This document shows positions 45,673 to 57,814 of a DNA stretch of 64,000 bases, piece by piece. Origin of the DNA: Diadema setosum. Lineage: Eukaryota; Echinodermata; Echinoidea; Diadematoida; Diadematidae. Every line of letters starts with the position of its first letter. The stretch's first letter is position 1. The notes under the pieces were generated by a model. It saw only the letters and a list, made by a program, of their open reading frames with translations. It ran no database searches and was not told the DNA's origin. A program made the translations under genes and the position numbers. The stretch is from assembly GCF_964275005.1 (NCBI RefSeq), contig NC_092690.1, positions 6,479,836 to 6,543,835 of the forward strand, in the 5' to 3' direction.

Positions 45673-46286
45673 GGTTGTAGTAGTAGTGTTTTAGTAGTAG
45701 TAATACTAATAGTAACAATACAATACATTTATAAGGCGCTTAATACAAATGTTTCTAAGCGCACAGTTTACCGGAAAAATTAATATTTAGACCAAAATAA
45801 TACAAAAATACAAAAAATAGATACGGTGTATAAATGCGATAAGTACTGAAAATCAAAATCAATGTGCACCTCCATCGACTGATCCACAACTGGACCATTC
45901 CAAAGGACTATCTACTAAAAATTTAACCCCTAGTAGTATTATCTACTATAGACAACCATATCAGTTTATATAGACAACTCTTTCTGAGGTTATCATCCTC
46001 GTCAAGCGTTTGCTAGAGTAATAGTGCATTATGACGATGTTCTCCTTTATTTCTGTTATATTTAGAGTTGTTTATTTTGTCGTTTAAAGGACACATGTAT
46101 ATGGTATTGTTAAATTTGCTTGTGTATGAAATAATAACTGCTTACCTTCATTTTGTATTATCACGGAATAATGTCGTATACTTCAGGGGCCGCTTTGTTT
46201 TGAATAGTGTGTGTGTGTGTGTGTGTTGGGGGGGGGGGGGGGACAATTCAAATTTCTGGTACCACTTCCAGGTTTAATCATCTGTC

Positions 46287-46317
<31 letters not shown>

Positions 46318-46469
46318 GGAGAAAAAGGCCTTTAATGCGTGTCCGGCCCTGTACTTCAATTAATCACTCATCTGTTTCAATTGTTTGATAGGAAAATAAT
46401 ATACTCAGTTAGTTTATTTAACTGACTGTGTGTGTTATATTCATGTACGATAAAGAAATGCAGGAATAA

Positions 46470-46540
<71 letters not shown>

Positions 46541-47081
46541 ATTTATCATGCAACGTTGTATCAGCGTCCTTTCCAAGTGCCTTATGCATGTATCTAATGC
46601 GTGTAGCCTTCAACTCAATTGCAACAAAAATCCCAATTAAATGCCACTCAAGACATTATACAAAAGAAAGGGTGAAAAATAAAGATACTAGTCTTAAGAT
46701 TATGTGATTATCAACATGGATATAAGGGTCCAAATCTTCGTGGTGTGGTCTTTGATCTACCATCTTCATATATCTCGTCTGGACTGTTCAAGTCATTAGG
46801 ATTTAGTGCAGCCGTTGTCTTGAAGGGGATGTTTTGTTGCTGATGGTGGTAGCTCTGACACTGTTGTTGTGTTGTTTTTGTTCTGTTGCCATTGCCATAG
46901 TTTGTTTTGTTGTTGTTGTTGTTGTTGTTTTTTCATGGAATCTTGTCGTTGGTGCCGTTGTTATTTTCTTTAAATGACCTTTACTCTCTCACTTTTTTCT
47001 TCTCTCTGTCTCTATCTCTCCAAGAATGGGTCTTGTGCATCATTTCAAAACGTTCAGTGCAACCACAAATTTAAAGACATA
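45673..47081. other. Intergenic DNA with microsatellites
   Basis: It contains a (GT)n tract then poly(G) (46207-46242), (AAGC)n (46290-46316), (AATC)n (46468-46538) and a (GTT)n patch (46900-46930). No coding frame supported. Confidence 0.5.
46468..46538. repeat. (AATC)n microsatellite
   Basis: About seventeen AATC units without interruption; it translates as an NQSI repeat. Confidence 0.93.
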
Positions 47082-47440
47082 ATATTCCATTTCCAGATGA
47101 AACAAAAACCCAGCATTAGTGCTTTAAAATAGTTCTTAATTGTGAGTTAGGGATAGAAACAACCACTGTAAACATTTGAATCCATATAATCGATGTTAAA
47201 TATTGTTGGATACACAAATGTGAACAACAGTAATAAAAAATAATAAAAATGTTTCTAGACTAAACCATCTATACAGTTATGATTTATTGTGTAAGAATAC
47301 TGATATATCCTTATATTTCAGGTTTTATTGCAAACATTTTATATTGTAGGATGTTTTGTGATACAAAAGACCTACACATATGCATCAAAATAATGTGATA
47401 CCTTTTTTTCTTTTTAAATCACTGCTGTCAAAGGTAAACG
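47082..47440. repeat. Interspersed repeat family 'R330', copy 3
   Basis: It shares ordered blocks with 39884-40215: 'aaaacccagcattagtgctt', 'gtgagttagggata', 'aatattgttg', 'acagttatgatttattg' and 'taggatgttttgtgataca'. Confidence 0.7.
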
Positions 47441-47607
47441 GGACCGTTAAGTGATTCCAACCGAAAAGTCACAGATGTTTATAACCATCGATGACAAATC
47501 TCTACATTTCGCCGAAGTCCATGACCGCACGGTATGTTATGTTTGGAGAGTGAGGGCAGCGAACTTGCAAGTAGGATCCGACAGAAGTGGACGTGGATCA
47601 TATTTAA

Positions 47608-47865
47608 AGAGATAGCATAGTTTTGATTGAGGTCGGGCTTCAGGTTTGCAGCATATTTGTAAAATAAAGCGAGACATCTTATGAAATGTGAAAGAGCTTT
47701 AATTCTAGGGAGGATTCAAAGTTTATTTGATGAAAATTGGTTTTGAAATCGCAGAGATATCCCAAACAAAGCGATCCTAATAAAAGGTGGGACCCACCTT
47801 TTATCATGATCGCTTTGTTTTACTTTGCTTTTCGATATCTCGGTCATTCCAAGACCGATTCCAAG
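47608..47865. mobile_element. TTAA-type MITE, family A, truncated copy
   Basis: The left TTAA (47604-47607) and end 'agagatagcatagttttg' match family A, as does the inner fold-back ('gatgaaaattggttttgaa' near 47730). The right half stops near 47865 at a small duplication of 'ccaagaccga', and the right end is absent. Confidence 0.7.
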
Positions 47866-48644
47866 ACCGAGGGGGAGAGTGATTGGCCCTTAAAATGTGT
47901 TTAGAATATAGGTCTAGGCATGGAATATAAATAAACATAAATAATTACAATCACTCAAATAAATACAGAAGAAAATCTAATCTAATTCATTACAATTATA
48001 TTGATTCATTTTTTTTTTCATTTCTTTTAAAGGGAGTCGGGAAGTTCTTTTATCAGTTTAAGGGAATTCAGTTCAGGTCCGTAATGTCTGAAAGTTTTAT
48101 GTGCTAATATATACTAGGATTACTATTTTATTACTTTGTATGGAAATAAAATCATTTTGAATTGAATTGAAATTAAATTGAATTGATATTGCTAAATACA
48201 TGTAAGTGTTGGGTATAGATATCGGCTGCTATTGTATAAGAACAAAATGAGGGAAGCATTTCATAATGATATCAAAACACAGAATAGCTCTTTGTAGAGT
48301 ATTTACGTATATCGTGTATCTTGGAAATCTTCAGACTGTTAAAGAGATGATCCGTCTGTGAGAGATGTGACAATTTTGTGTAAATCTTTTCTTCATTAAA
48401 AAAAAATGATCTAGTTTCGTGCAAATCCCCCAAATAATGTTAATTACAATACTTGATATAATTATGCTAAAGCCAATGCATGAAAGAGACACTTCATTTA
48501 CGTATTGCTCCCGTAGCAGATACCTGCCTATTGCAATACCTACAGAAATTGTACATATTCTTTTTGATCTAAGGGAGATTATCAATGGTAATATTTTACC
48601 GCAAAATTTATATATTTTTTCACACAATAAGTTAAACCTCATGT
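47866..48644. other. AT-rich intergenic DNA
   Basis: No exon seen. The minus-strand frame at 48331-48750 has no supporting start or splice context. Confidence 0.45.
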
Positions 48645-48815
48645 GAAAAAATTCGTTATTCCGAAGGTTCATTAATCCAAAAATGGAAAAAAAAAGAAGA
48701 AAACAACAACAACAACAACAACAAAAGAACGGTGCGTATACTAACGACACTTCGTAATAACATACCTTATTTCACTTTCTGAATGACAAACGTTCGTGAT
48801 AACGAACTGTAACCA
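48645..48815. mobile_element. Inverted-repeat element with 'gttattccgaaggttc' ends, copy 2
   Basis: The left side 'ttcgttattccgaaggttca' matches 16480-16500. The right side 'cgttcgtgataacgaactg' is a diverged mirror of it. A (CAA)n patch (48700-48723) lies inside. Confidence 0.5.
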
Positions 48816-51567
48816 GCTGCTTTACACTTCAAGGTCAGATTGGTGATGTGAGGTCACCTCCTCGGTCAACTTTTACATGATTTGAAACCGTCCATCAATC
48901 CGTTATAATTCAGGAACGTTGACACATGTCGTTCATAAATTCAGAAGGACTGCGGCTGCTTTTACCGTTGGGTGACCTAAACCAATATAAGCGAGACAGA
49001 CGGCCTAGTTTCGTTTCGTTTCGTTTTGTTTTATTTTATTTTTATGTGTTTTTTTTTTCCATTTTCCGTCTTGTTCCAGCAAACTGTTTGGTCCCAGACG
49101 GACAGTAAAGCTGCGAAAATTTGACAAAAACTATTACAGTATAAAATGATTTGCGCACTCTCTGGGGACGTGCATATATTTTCTCTGCAAAGACAGTCGG
49201 TTCGTTTCGCTATCTGTTTTTCTCCGTTTCTGGTGAAGTTGCCTGTCTAGCTTTGTTCCCCTTCCTTATTTCTCCTTTTAGCTATTCTTTTTTTTTTTGG
49301 GGGGGGGGGAGGAGGGGGTGATAAATGGTTGAATTGGGGATGGGTTTGTTTGTTTTATTGTTTTTTTTTTTTGTGTGTGTGTCAACTCCCCTCCTTTTAA
49401 GTTTCTTTTCGTGAGTCTTTAATTTCATTTTCTTTCGGCTTTCTCATAGCATAATAAAGTTTCCATGTGTCCGGTTGACCTGTTGCACGATTCGACACTA
49501 AATTCTTTTTCTTTCCAAGAGTTTATCAAAACAGAATATGATATGGCAGCCACATCAAATCATTCCAGCAATAAATTCATAGTCAGTTGTAGTAGGACTA
49601 CATGTAGTATATAGCGATACCAGTAAAAATACACTAAAGTTGAGATCTATAACTCTCTCGATAGGACGGTGTGGCCATGGAATTCAAATTTTTCACCGAT
49701 CAAAAGCTCTGTGGTTGACCTGATTTTTTTTTTTTTTTAAACAACAGTGTTCGATAAACTATTTTGGCAAGGGCTTACATACGAGCTGATATCTATTCCA
49801 GTGTCTGTGGATAGTGATATCACAATGTTTTACAATTGTTCATTTTTTATTTTTGCAGTATTTGTTTGTGCATTTATTTGAGCACCATTGTGTAGCTCAA
49901 AAGCCTTCAAAATAAAAAAAAAAGAATAATAATCTCGTCATACAGTGTGTGTAATGACAATTACATAATTTGTGCAAATTAATGAAATTCTTGCGCCGAG
50001 TTGTTTTAATGCAACTGAGTTGCCTCGATATAGAGCAGTTTGTCAATCATTTGCAGTGATAGGTTTGTGCTTAGAAAAAAAAAAAAGAAAGAAAAGGCCA
50101 CACACATAAAAATACCAGCTTAAATAGAAGCCACATTAAGAAACCACAATGCCAACATACGGAACATACAAAACAACATACACATACGACACAGCAGGAT
50201 TTCCAAGTAGACACCTACAGCTAGGAATGTGGTTTGATTTCTCACCGTAGGCAGTCTTGTACTAGTCACTAATGTTTAGAGTTTAAAACAATGTGATATA
50301 AATAAAGATAAGATCTTAATTCGCCGTTTAGACTTTCCTCATGAAAAAGAGAACAAGGTCAAGATCAGCAGGTTCTTTGATTTGTTTTGTTTTTGCTTTA
50401 TAAGCTGTCTTCGGATATAAGTGACTCAATTATATGACGTTATTCCCTTGTGAGCAGTTACCCGCGAGAAATGACACCGGAAGCGGGACTCCCGCCAAAA
50501 ATCGCGGCTGATCGTCTGCTGGGAGCTATAAGAATACCTGGAAGGACTTTAAAGAGAAGCCCGACACCATCATTGAAGTTGATAAGCGGAGTAAAAATCA
50601 AGCAAGTAGAACAAAAATATAATGAACAGCTGCATCGGATCCCAGCCTAGGATAGTTATGAAAAGTTGAAGAGTAGTTTGAGATTTCGCGTGTTCTCTTA
50701 AAATCGTGATGCTAGCCACAGCCGAAAGTAGACTGGTGAGGCTGTAAAATCATCGGCTTACTATTCTCCCACTGAATTGTGTAATACATAAATACGCACA
50801 TACATAAATGCACCGATATAAATTATGACACAATTATGAAATACGACGAAATATAATTTGATGATTATGATTAAATAAATGATGTAATTTATGATATAAT
50901 GTATAGCATTCTGTCATGTAATGCAACACAATGTACAATATCATATATCATATCATATCATATCATATCATATTATCATATCATGTAAGATATAGCATAT
51001 GACATGGTTACAATTATTGGATGACAATATCATTATATTACGTTGTTAAAGTAAGGTGTAATAATAATAATAATAATAAAAGAATGAACTGTGGCATTAA
51101 ATCATACGAGCCCCCTCCCTAGTAAGTGTCATGATTTTTTGTCCAATATAGGGACCGCATAAGGTATCCCATTTAACTTGATCTCAACGATGTAACGACA
51201 TTGTATTTGATTTATTTATTTTTATTGAGGAACGTTGAAGATTGGTGAGGATGTCGATTGGACTTTATCCTCTCCTCTAAATTGCAAATGAATTGTGACC
51301 ATTTAAACAGTGTCCTGAAATCATTCGAAACTATTAATCTAAAAGTTTTATTTTGAGTCCGATTTCGTGATTGTTTTTTGTTTTGTTTAAGTGTAGCCCT
51401 TGATTATCATTATGAAACCGATTTACAAAGAGTCCTTGCCTATCAAGAACACCACAAGATAAATACAAAATTATACATAAAAAAAAAACAATTAAATAAT
51501 GATCCATGATTGCAAATTACTCTTCTGTGTTTACGTTCTCCGGCTTGAACGTAACTCCTCGCTTTAA
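48816..51567. other. Intergenic DNA, one weak coding candidate
   Basis: It contains poly(T)/poly(G) runs (49290-49310, 49360-49380), a diverged S1-related patch (49980-50060) and a TCATA-type repeat (50938-50975). At 50450-50650 a somewhat GC-richer open frame reads SSYPREMTPEAGLPPKIAAD and ends in TAG; another frame over the same stretch reads YKNTWKDFKEKPDTIIEVDK. Either could be an exon, but both cannot, and neither has clear borders. Left as a candidate only. Confidence 0.35.
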
Positions 51568-52162
51568 AGGGGCATTCGAGACGATTTTCATAATTTCACA
51601 TCATGTACTACGTAAATCGACAGCTCTATGTAAAAATTTTGTGGAACTTATTGTGGTCCTAGAGCAGAGAAATGATAGTCTGAAAAATCTTAAACAAATT
51701 ACACCGAACAGTGATGACAGGAGCCTCATATCTTTCAGAAATGTAGCAGTGTAATTCCATTACAATACCACTGGCTTAACAAGTTCACCTGTGTAGAATG
51801 TATACATGCCATCTTCTTCTTTTTTTCTGCTTCCTTCAGCCCCAACGCATGCATTCTGGGGCTGCCATGTCATCATCCTCGTTCATTGCAATTTTTCAAG
51901 TTCATGAAATTCTTCCGTCAAGACGTTTACATTGCAACTCATTGACAAATTGCCCTACCTTGACGTAAATAAGCACTGAATTTATCAGTGTTTTAGTAGT
52001 AGCAAAATTTAGTAATAGCATTGCAATTTGTTGTAAATTCTAAAAACGTTCTTATTCCTCAACCCAATCACTATAAATTCTGAAACTGTGTACTCTGGAA
52101 CAGTATAACTAATTTATAGTAATTGTTGTTCAAATGCAAAAGTTTGAAAATCATCCTTTCCT
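51568..52162. mobile_element. TTAA-flanked MITE, family B, copy 2 with nested insertion
   Basis: TTAA at 51564-51567 and 52163-52166. Ends 'aggggcattcgagacg' and, reversed on the right, 'aggaaaggatgattttc' match copy 1 at 7618-8063. The body aligns before about 51895 and after about 52040; the stretch between is an S1 SINE-like piece absent from copy 1. Confidence 0.7.
51899..52010 (-). mobile_element. S1 SINE-like fragment nested in family B MITE
   Basis: The segment from 'ttcatgaaattcttccgtc' to 'tttagtagtagc' matches 10470-10530 and then 10240-10300. The tRNA head is missing. Confidence 0.6.
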
Positions 52163-52166
52163 TTAA

Positions 52167-55100
52167 CACAATCATGTACTTTCACCTGTTCATGTCAGAC
52201 TGTACCAATGATGCACTGTCTGTTTTTCTCGGCCAATAGCTCAATGACCTAGATTTTTCTCTCTCCCTCTCATCCCTGCTCTACTGTGGGAGCGTGGGTG
52301 CATCGCCTTCGGGTTACATGGATAGGTTAAAGAACACTTTGACTGAGAACGGGGAGTCCCTCTCGTCGTTTCCATGACAACACAACTGGGGGCGGGAACC
52401 TGCTAGAAGAACTGGCTATTTCAAAAGTTTGGATTCAAGATAGATGCACCCCGATTGCTTGTTTCCCGAACGTGTGTGGGTTTGCGTGTGTTTAATATCA
52501 CATGATTATGTTAATTTATTTCGATGTATCTCCAATACAAACCCTTACACATTGCTTTCTCGTATACCTTTTAGTTCCATTCATTCTCGGTACATTTTTC
52601 CCCCTTGTAATTCTCCAGTCTTCTACGTCACTCTTTACGTACGTGTACATTGTGGATTTTCTTAATTCGTTGAAGACGGTCTGATATTGCTACAAAACTC
52701 ATTTCTCATAGGCACCTGCCCGATTATACTCGGGACTCATCCTCAACGGGTTAAAGATATATGACCATCAAGCTCAAAACCCATAAAAAGTCGCAGATAA
52801 GTCTTTTTCTGTGTTGGACCAAAACATGTCCTCTCGGTTGACCGACTCGATTTCTTTTAAGTTTGGGGGAGCTAGTAATCTTTTCTCGGCCTACTGTTAA
52901 AATTTGGCAGTTTAAAAAAGAAAGTAAAATCGAAATATTAGCAGTTTTCTGGATCATGTTTTTTTTTTTTCGCTGCTTTCACTGGGAAATGAAAGTAGCT
53001 GTATTACACTGATAATTCTGTACACCACCTCTGAGTGGCCCTAATATTCAAGCCTTTTTTTTCTCCCTTTTCTATAAAACTGCACCTCTTAACTCTCTAA
53101 CATTTACATCACTTTTTGAACAGGTTAGGATGGTCCAATTAAATAAGTTATACATCATTTAAAAGCTTAGAGCTTACATTTCATAATACTATAATATCTA
53201 TGTAGAAAAGTGGAAATTCATTTCAGCCTACTCTTTGTTGGTGTTGAGCTGGGCTGTCACTTATCTTCTGGGACAGACATAAAGAAGGAAACTTATTTCC
53301 GTACAAATACGAACTACCCTCTCTCTCTCTCTCTCTCTCTCTGTTTACCCCCACCCCCTTCCCAAAATGACTTTCATAACGTCGTCCGAACAACAGAATC
53401 TCATCAGTGAATAAACTACAGAATTCGTTGTGGGAGCAAAATCAAACAACTCATAAACCTTGTAATTCCACAACACAATATGAAGAGCAGCAGGCGAAAA
53501 TCATCGTTTTCTGTTTGAGAATACAATAGAATCATGCTTTATTCATTTTTAATCTGGGTACATGGGCAACAAAGAAAGACGAAAATGAAGCGTACACATA
53601 CACGGTATACTCGCACATAAGGAGATAAGGAGAGAAGACGCTATTTGGCAAGTCGCAGTACAATCAATACACTCACAGTCATAATCATCATCGTCAAAAT
53701 TACCATGAATTATCGGGAGAGTATTCATCGAGAAGAGCCGTGTTTTGAACACGAGTGAAAGGAACTTCTAGGTATATTAAGAAGTGCTCAGTTCGAACCA
53801 CGGCGCGGCGTCTGTTCTCGTTCGGCAGTTTTGTATAAGCCAAACGAGCCAGTCTTGACTTAACAGAGGAGGTGTTTATTTGCTGATTTTGTATTATTAT
53901 CATTATTATTATTACTACTATGATGTGGTTGATGTTGTTGTTGTTTTATTCACATTTGATACTCGCCAAATTCTTAAATGACAACTGGTGTAGTTCGTTA
54001 CTGTATCATTGCGTAGTAGGTACAAATGAGAAAAGATGACGGTGACCAGGTCAGAAAGGATGGCTGTGAGTAGCCACGTAAACAAGTATTTCTTTGCCGA
54101 TATTACAGACCATTATTGAACGTCAGTTCCACTGACCAGTTTTTAGTTCATAAAACAAATACTGCACAATTTGCAGTATCCGGTTAAAGGGAACAGCCCC
54201 TCTGTACCTTTAAGAAGGCATAAAACACGACTGAAAGCCCACACTGAAGTGCATTAGGAGTATGATAACAAATTATTTGATATTTAGAGTCTCCAATGTC
54301 ACAGCTAAACGCAGTACCATAAATAATAAAGAAGGGCTACCCTCACAATACAATCACCAGTAATTCAATTTCTTAAATTCGGATTTGTAAAAGTCGCACT
54401 TTATACTGTCGATGAATTATATTCCATTTCAGTTCATATCGGCAGGAAAACATGACAACGTTTACAAGAGGTATTGGGGGCTACATTTTGGCGAAGCCTC
54501 GAGAAATAATCTGTTCGTCGAACCGACGTGCATCTCAGGAAAGGCTGCCTAGTTAATTGCTATGGACAATTCAGCAACTCAGGATGGGCTCAGTTCGTCA
54601 AATGATCTAACTTGCTAAAGCAGAATATCAACAGCACAGCATGAGCCATATCTACCTTAATATCAAAAATATGCTCACCGGCGCCTTTTCACAGCAAAAT
54701 ATCACCAATCAAATGACACAGGAAGCTACATACAAACGGTAAAACAGTCATAGCCTTTGTTTATAGAGGTGTTGACACTTTGGTTCACACGCCCTACTCT
54801 ATTCTTTTTTCTTTCTTTTTTTGTGGGGGGGGGGGGGGGGGAGTTATTTTAGTTGAATCATTCGGAAATTCGTGCGTAACCTCGCCACTTGATATTACCG
54901 GGCTCTGAGAGTACACTGCACAGTGGACTACAGTTAATCCTTTCCTCTTCAGGACTCTGAAATTTCCATAGACTTTGTGGGAAAAAAAAATCCATGAGAT
55001 TCCCATGCACAATGAGTTAAACTAGGCCCATTCATGATACCAATAGCGAAGCACGTGAATAACTGACAGAAAGAGAATGGAGGAAGGGGGGTGGTGAGAA

Positions 55101-55634
55101 CAAGAGGAGTGGAAAACCTCCCTGAATAAAACATTTACGCTATGTCTCATTTATAATAAAAAAACGTTACATACAGCAGTTCCTCATTCCATAGAAGACT
55201 GTGCCCACACAATAGTCTTTCCACTGATTATCAGCATTCAAGTCACAATTTATAACAAGAAGCGAAAAAACAAAACAAAACATCAACAGCGTATACAACG
55301 CGTGGTACATGATTGTATACAGTAAATTTAGCAGGCACGATTCTGAAGATGGTTTCAATTTGTTTAGACAATAAGAGAGAGAAAAAGAAATAAAAGACCT
55401 TACACCCAGAGCACCTGCCTGCCTTTTGAGCACCGAAGATACACAACTGCACGGAGCATGTACATTCTGAAATGTATGACGGATGACTTACGGGAATTAT
55501 GTAGCTTAAAGTAGTGACATAAAGCTAATTAGAGAAGAGGGCGTCCTTTGCATTGCAAGTTTTACAGCATAAACGCCACAAGTAAAACCATCCATGTTTC
55601 GTGTGTATTGACACCACCAACATTACACCATCTT
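52167..55634. other. Intergenic DNA, no gene seen
   Basis: A (CT)n tract (53318-53342), poly(G) (54824-54841) and AT-rich DNA. Frames such as 53549-53752 and 55167-55433 have no persuasive splice or start context. Confidence 0.45.
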
Positions 55635-55918
55635 AAGGCCACCGCACACTACACGACTTTGCCATGATTTACCGGTCATACGACCAACGGGAAGAGTGAT
55701 GTCACCAGCCTTGCCAGTTTCCAGTCGTATGACTGGGTCTTTTAATGACAGTCGTAGAGATTTGACAAAATTTTCACAACTGGTCATGGGCTTTCAGCCA
55801 ACCACGCTGTATAAAGCCAGAACGGTCGTAACCGGGTGTCGAGTCGTGCGACTGGTCGTATATGACCCGGCTTGCCCCCAGAGTCGTATGACTGGTCTGA
55901 TCGTATAGTGTGCGGGGT
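55635..55918. mobile_element. MITE-like element with 'cgcacactacacga' ends
   Basis: The left 'ccaccgcacactacacga' mirrors the right 'tcgtatagtgtgcgggg' with a few differences. The interior has repeated 'cagtcgtatgactgg'-like palindromes near 55723, 55846 and 55883. Non-coding; the plus-strand frame 55696-55908 is a by-product. No target duplication resolved. Confidence 0.65.
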
Positions 55919-56501
55919 TTTTTTGAATAGGACCACAGACTTACCAATACGTAACAAACAGGTTCATATTACCATGATCATGTATAAATAAAAGAAAATC
56001 GTAATACTTTTTTTTTTTCATATTTACAGTTTCACCTTCCAAGAAGTCCATTAAAAATAGAAAATTATACAAGATATTCTGTCAGTAGTTTACAGTCAGT
56101 TCTTTCTCGTGTATATACACATATAAAGGTATAATTAAAACATGAACAACGTATACCGAAAACAAGGCAAACAGCTTCCCTCAATTACTCACAAGAGGTT
56201 CTGACCAGTTTTGATAAAATTTCATGAAAACGAAATAAAGTATACAACCAACTTTTGCTACATTTAGACGCGACTCCAGACCTCACAAGACCCGACACAT
56301 GTGTGTAGGGAGTGAGTCGAAAGCTAAACAGGCAAAGAGGAATTTTTGGCAGGGAAATACGAGAAACAAGAAACAAAACAGTGAGAGAAAATTGCCATCT
56401 TTCCAAAAGATGCCACTACGACGCTCTTGGCAATATTAGAAATTAAAGAAGAAAACGCGTGACAAAGATCGGACTATGTGAACAAACAAATGAAACAAAA
56501 C
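55919..56501. other. AT-rich intergenic DNA
   Basis: No feature supported. Confidence 0.5.
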
Positions 56502-56505
56502 ATGT

Positions 56506-56740
56506 CAAGAGTTTGTTCGCAAAAACCGATAAGTCCATTTTTGAAGATTTTGAAGTACAGTCTCTGTCATAAAGTACAAAATAATACCTTTTAAATGATA
56601 TATTGGTCACTCCATATAAAGGTACATTATGGTAAAAAGAAGCAAAAATTTTATTATTCTCCTTATTTTTCTTGACCTTTAATCACAAATATCTCCATTT
56701 GGCAAATATGGACTTATCGGTTTTTGCGAACAAATTCTTC
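56506..56740. mobile_element. Palindromic MITE, family P4, copy C
   Basis: ATGT on both sides (56502-56505 and 56741-56744). Ends and body match copies A and B, with one changed base at the left tip and an internal short deletion (235 bp). Confidence 0.85.
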
Positions 56741-56744
56741 ATGT

Positions 56745-57420
56745 CTAAACAGATGTTATGTAGATTGATGGCCAGTCGGTTACAACAGAAAAAGGAAAGA
56801 AACGGTTTTGTACGTCATACCAAAATAATCAGTAAAAAGAAATCCTCAAATTTCATTTTTCACAAATATGATGACATACACAGTTGCATTTCTCTTATGA
56901 TATACCATGAGCAGCAGGTTTCAAGAAAACATTTCTGGGGACAAAAAATGAAAATTGGTGAATTTCTGTGAATAAATTGAATGAGCTGCTCAACTACAGT
57001 GTCACACAGTGTTGCCAATCTGCCATCCTCTAAAACGTTGACACTTAATAATTTCCTTGTGTGTCTGATTTTTTCCCTCAAAATTGTCACTGATCTATTT
57101 GTCTGATATTTCTGTTTTTACATAACAAAGCACCGTATCAAGGGGAAATTTCCCTTTTACAAGAAAGAAAAACACACTAAAGATAATCTTTTTTTTAAGA
57201 CGTTTAAAAACATTTTTTAAAAAGGTCTAAAAAAATACAGCACTGAACTACAGTCAAGTGATGTATGGGACTATACAGGTTCAAACACAATATAGGGGCC
57301 TACATCATATTCAATCATCTTTAACGGAAAAGTGAACTTCACATTTTGCAGCCGAGTATGATCTACTGTCTAGCTACCATTCTTTTACTCTCTCATCAAA
57401 ACTACATATGGCTCCTTGGT
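56745..57420. other. AT-rich intergenic DNA
   Basis: No gene, repeat family or RNA gene supported. Confidence 0.5.
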
Positions 57421-57424
57421 TTAA

Positions 57425-57814
57425 AGGGATGGTACAGTATTGGTGGAGATGAGAATTGGGCTTTTAACTTTTTGCGAGATACCAAGAAAATACTTACGAA
57501 ATAGTACAGGGCAAACCATTTTAAGAAGAATTCAAAGTTTATTCGATGAAAATCGGGTTTCGAATGACTGAAACATCCAAAAACAAAGTAAAACAAAGCG
57601 ATCGTAATAAAGCGTGGGTCCCACACTAACGGTCTTTACTAGAATTGCTCTGTTTTGGCTATCTCAGCCATTTCAAAACCAATTTTCATCAAATAAACGT
57701 TGAATTCCTCGTGGAATTACATGCTCTTTCATATTTCATAAGAGGTTTCTCATTATCCCACCAAAAAATCTTAGAAACCTGAAATTATGTCTCATCCAAA
57801 ACTATACGATCCCT
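57425..57814. mobile_element. TTAA-flanked palindromic MITE, family A, best copy
   Basis: TTAA on both sides (57421-57424 and 57815-57818). The left end 'agggatggtacagtattggt' mirrors the right end 'aaaactatacgatccct'. The inner arms ('tttattcgatgaaaatcg' near 57538 and its reverse near 57680) make the element one long imperfect hairpin. Non-coding, 390 bp. Confidence 0.82.

Noticed and set aside
46290-46316. Regulatory repeat (AAGC)n
   Set aside because: A plain tetranucleotide microsatellite with no context suggesting function.
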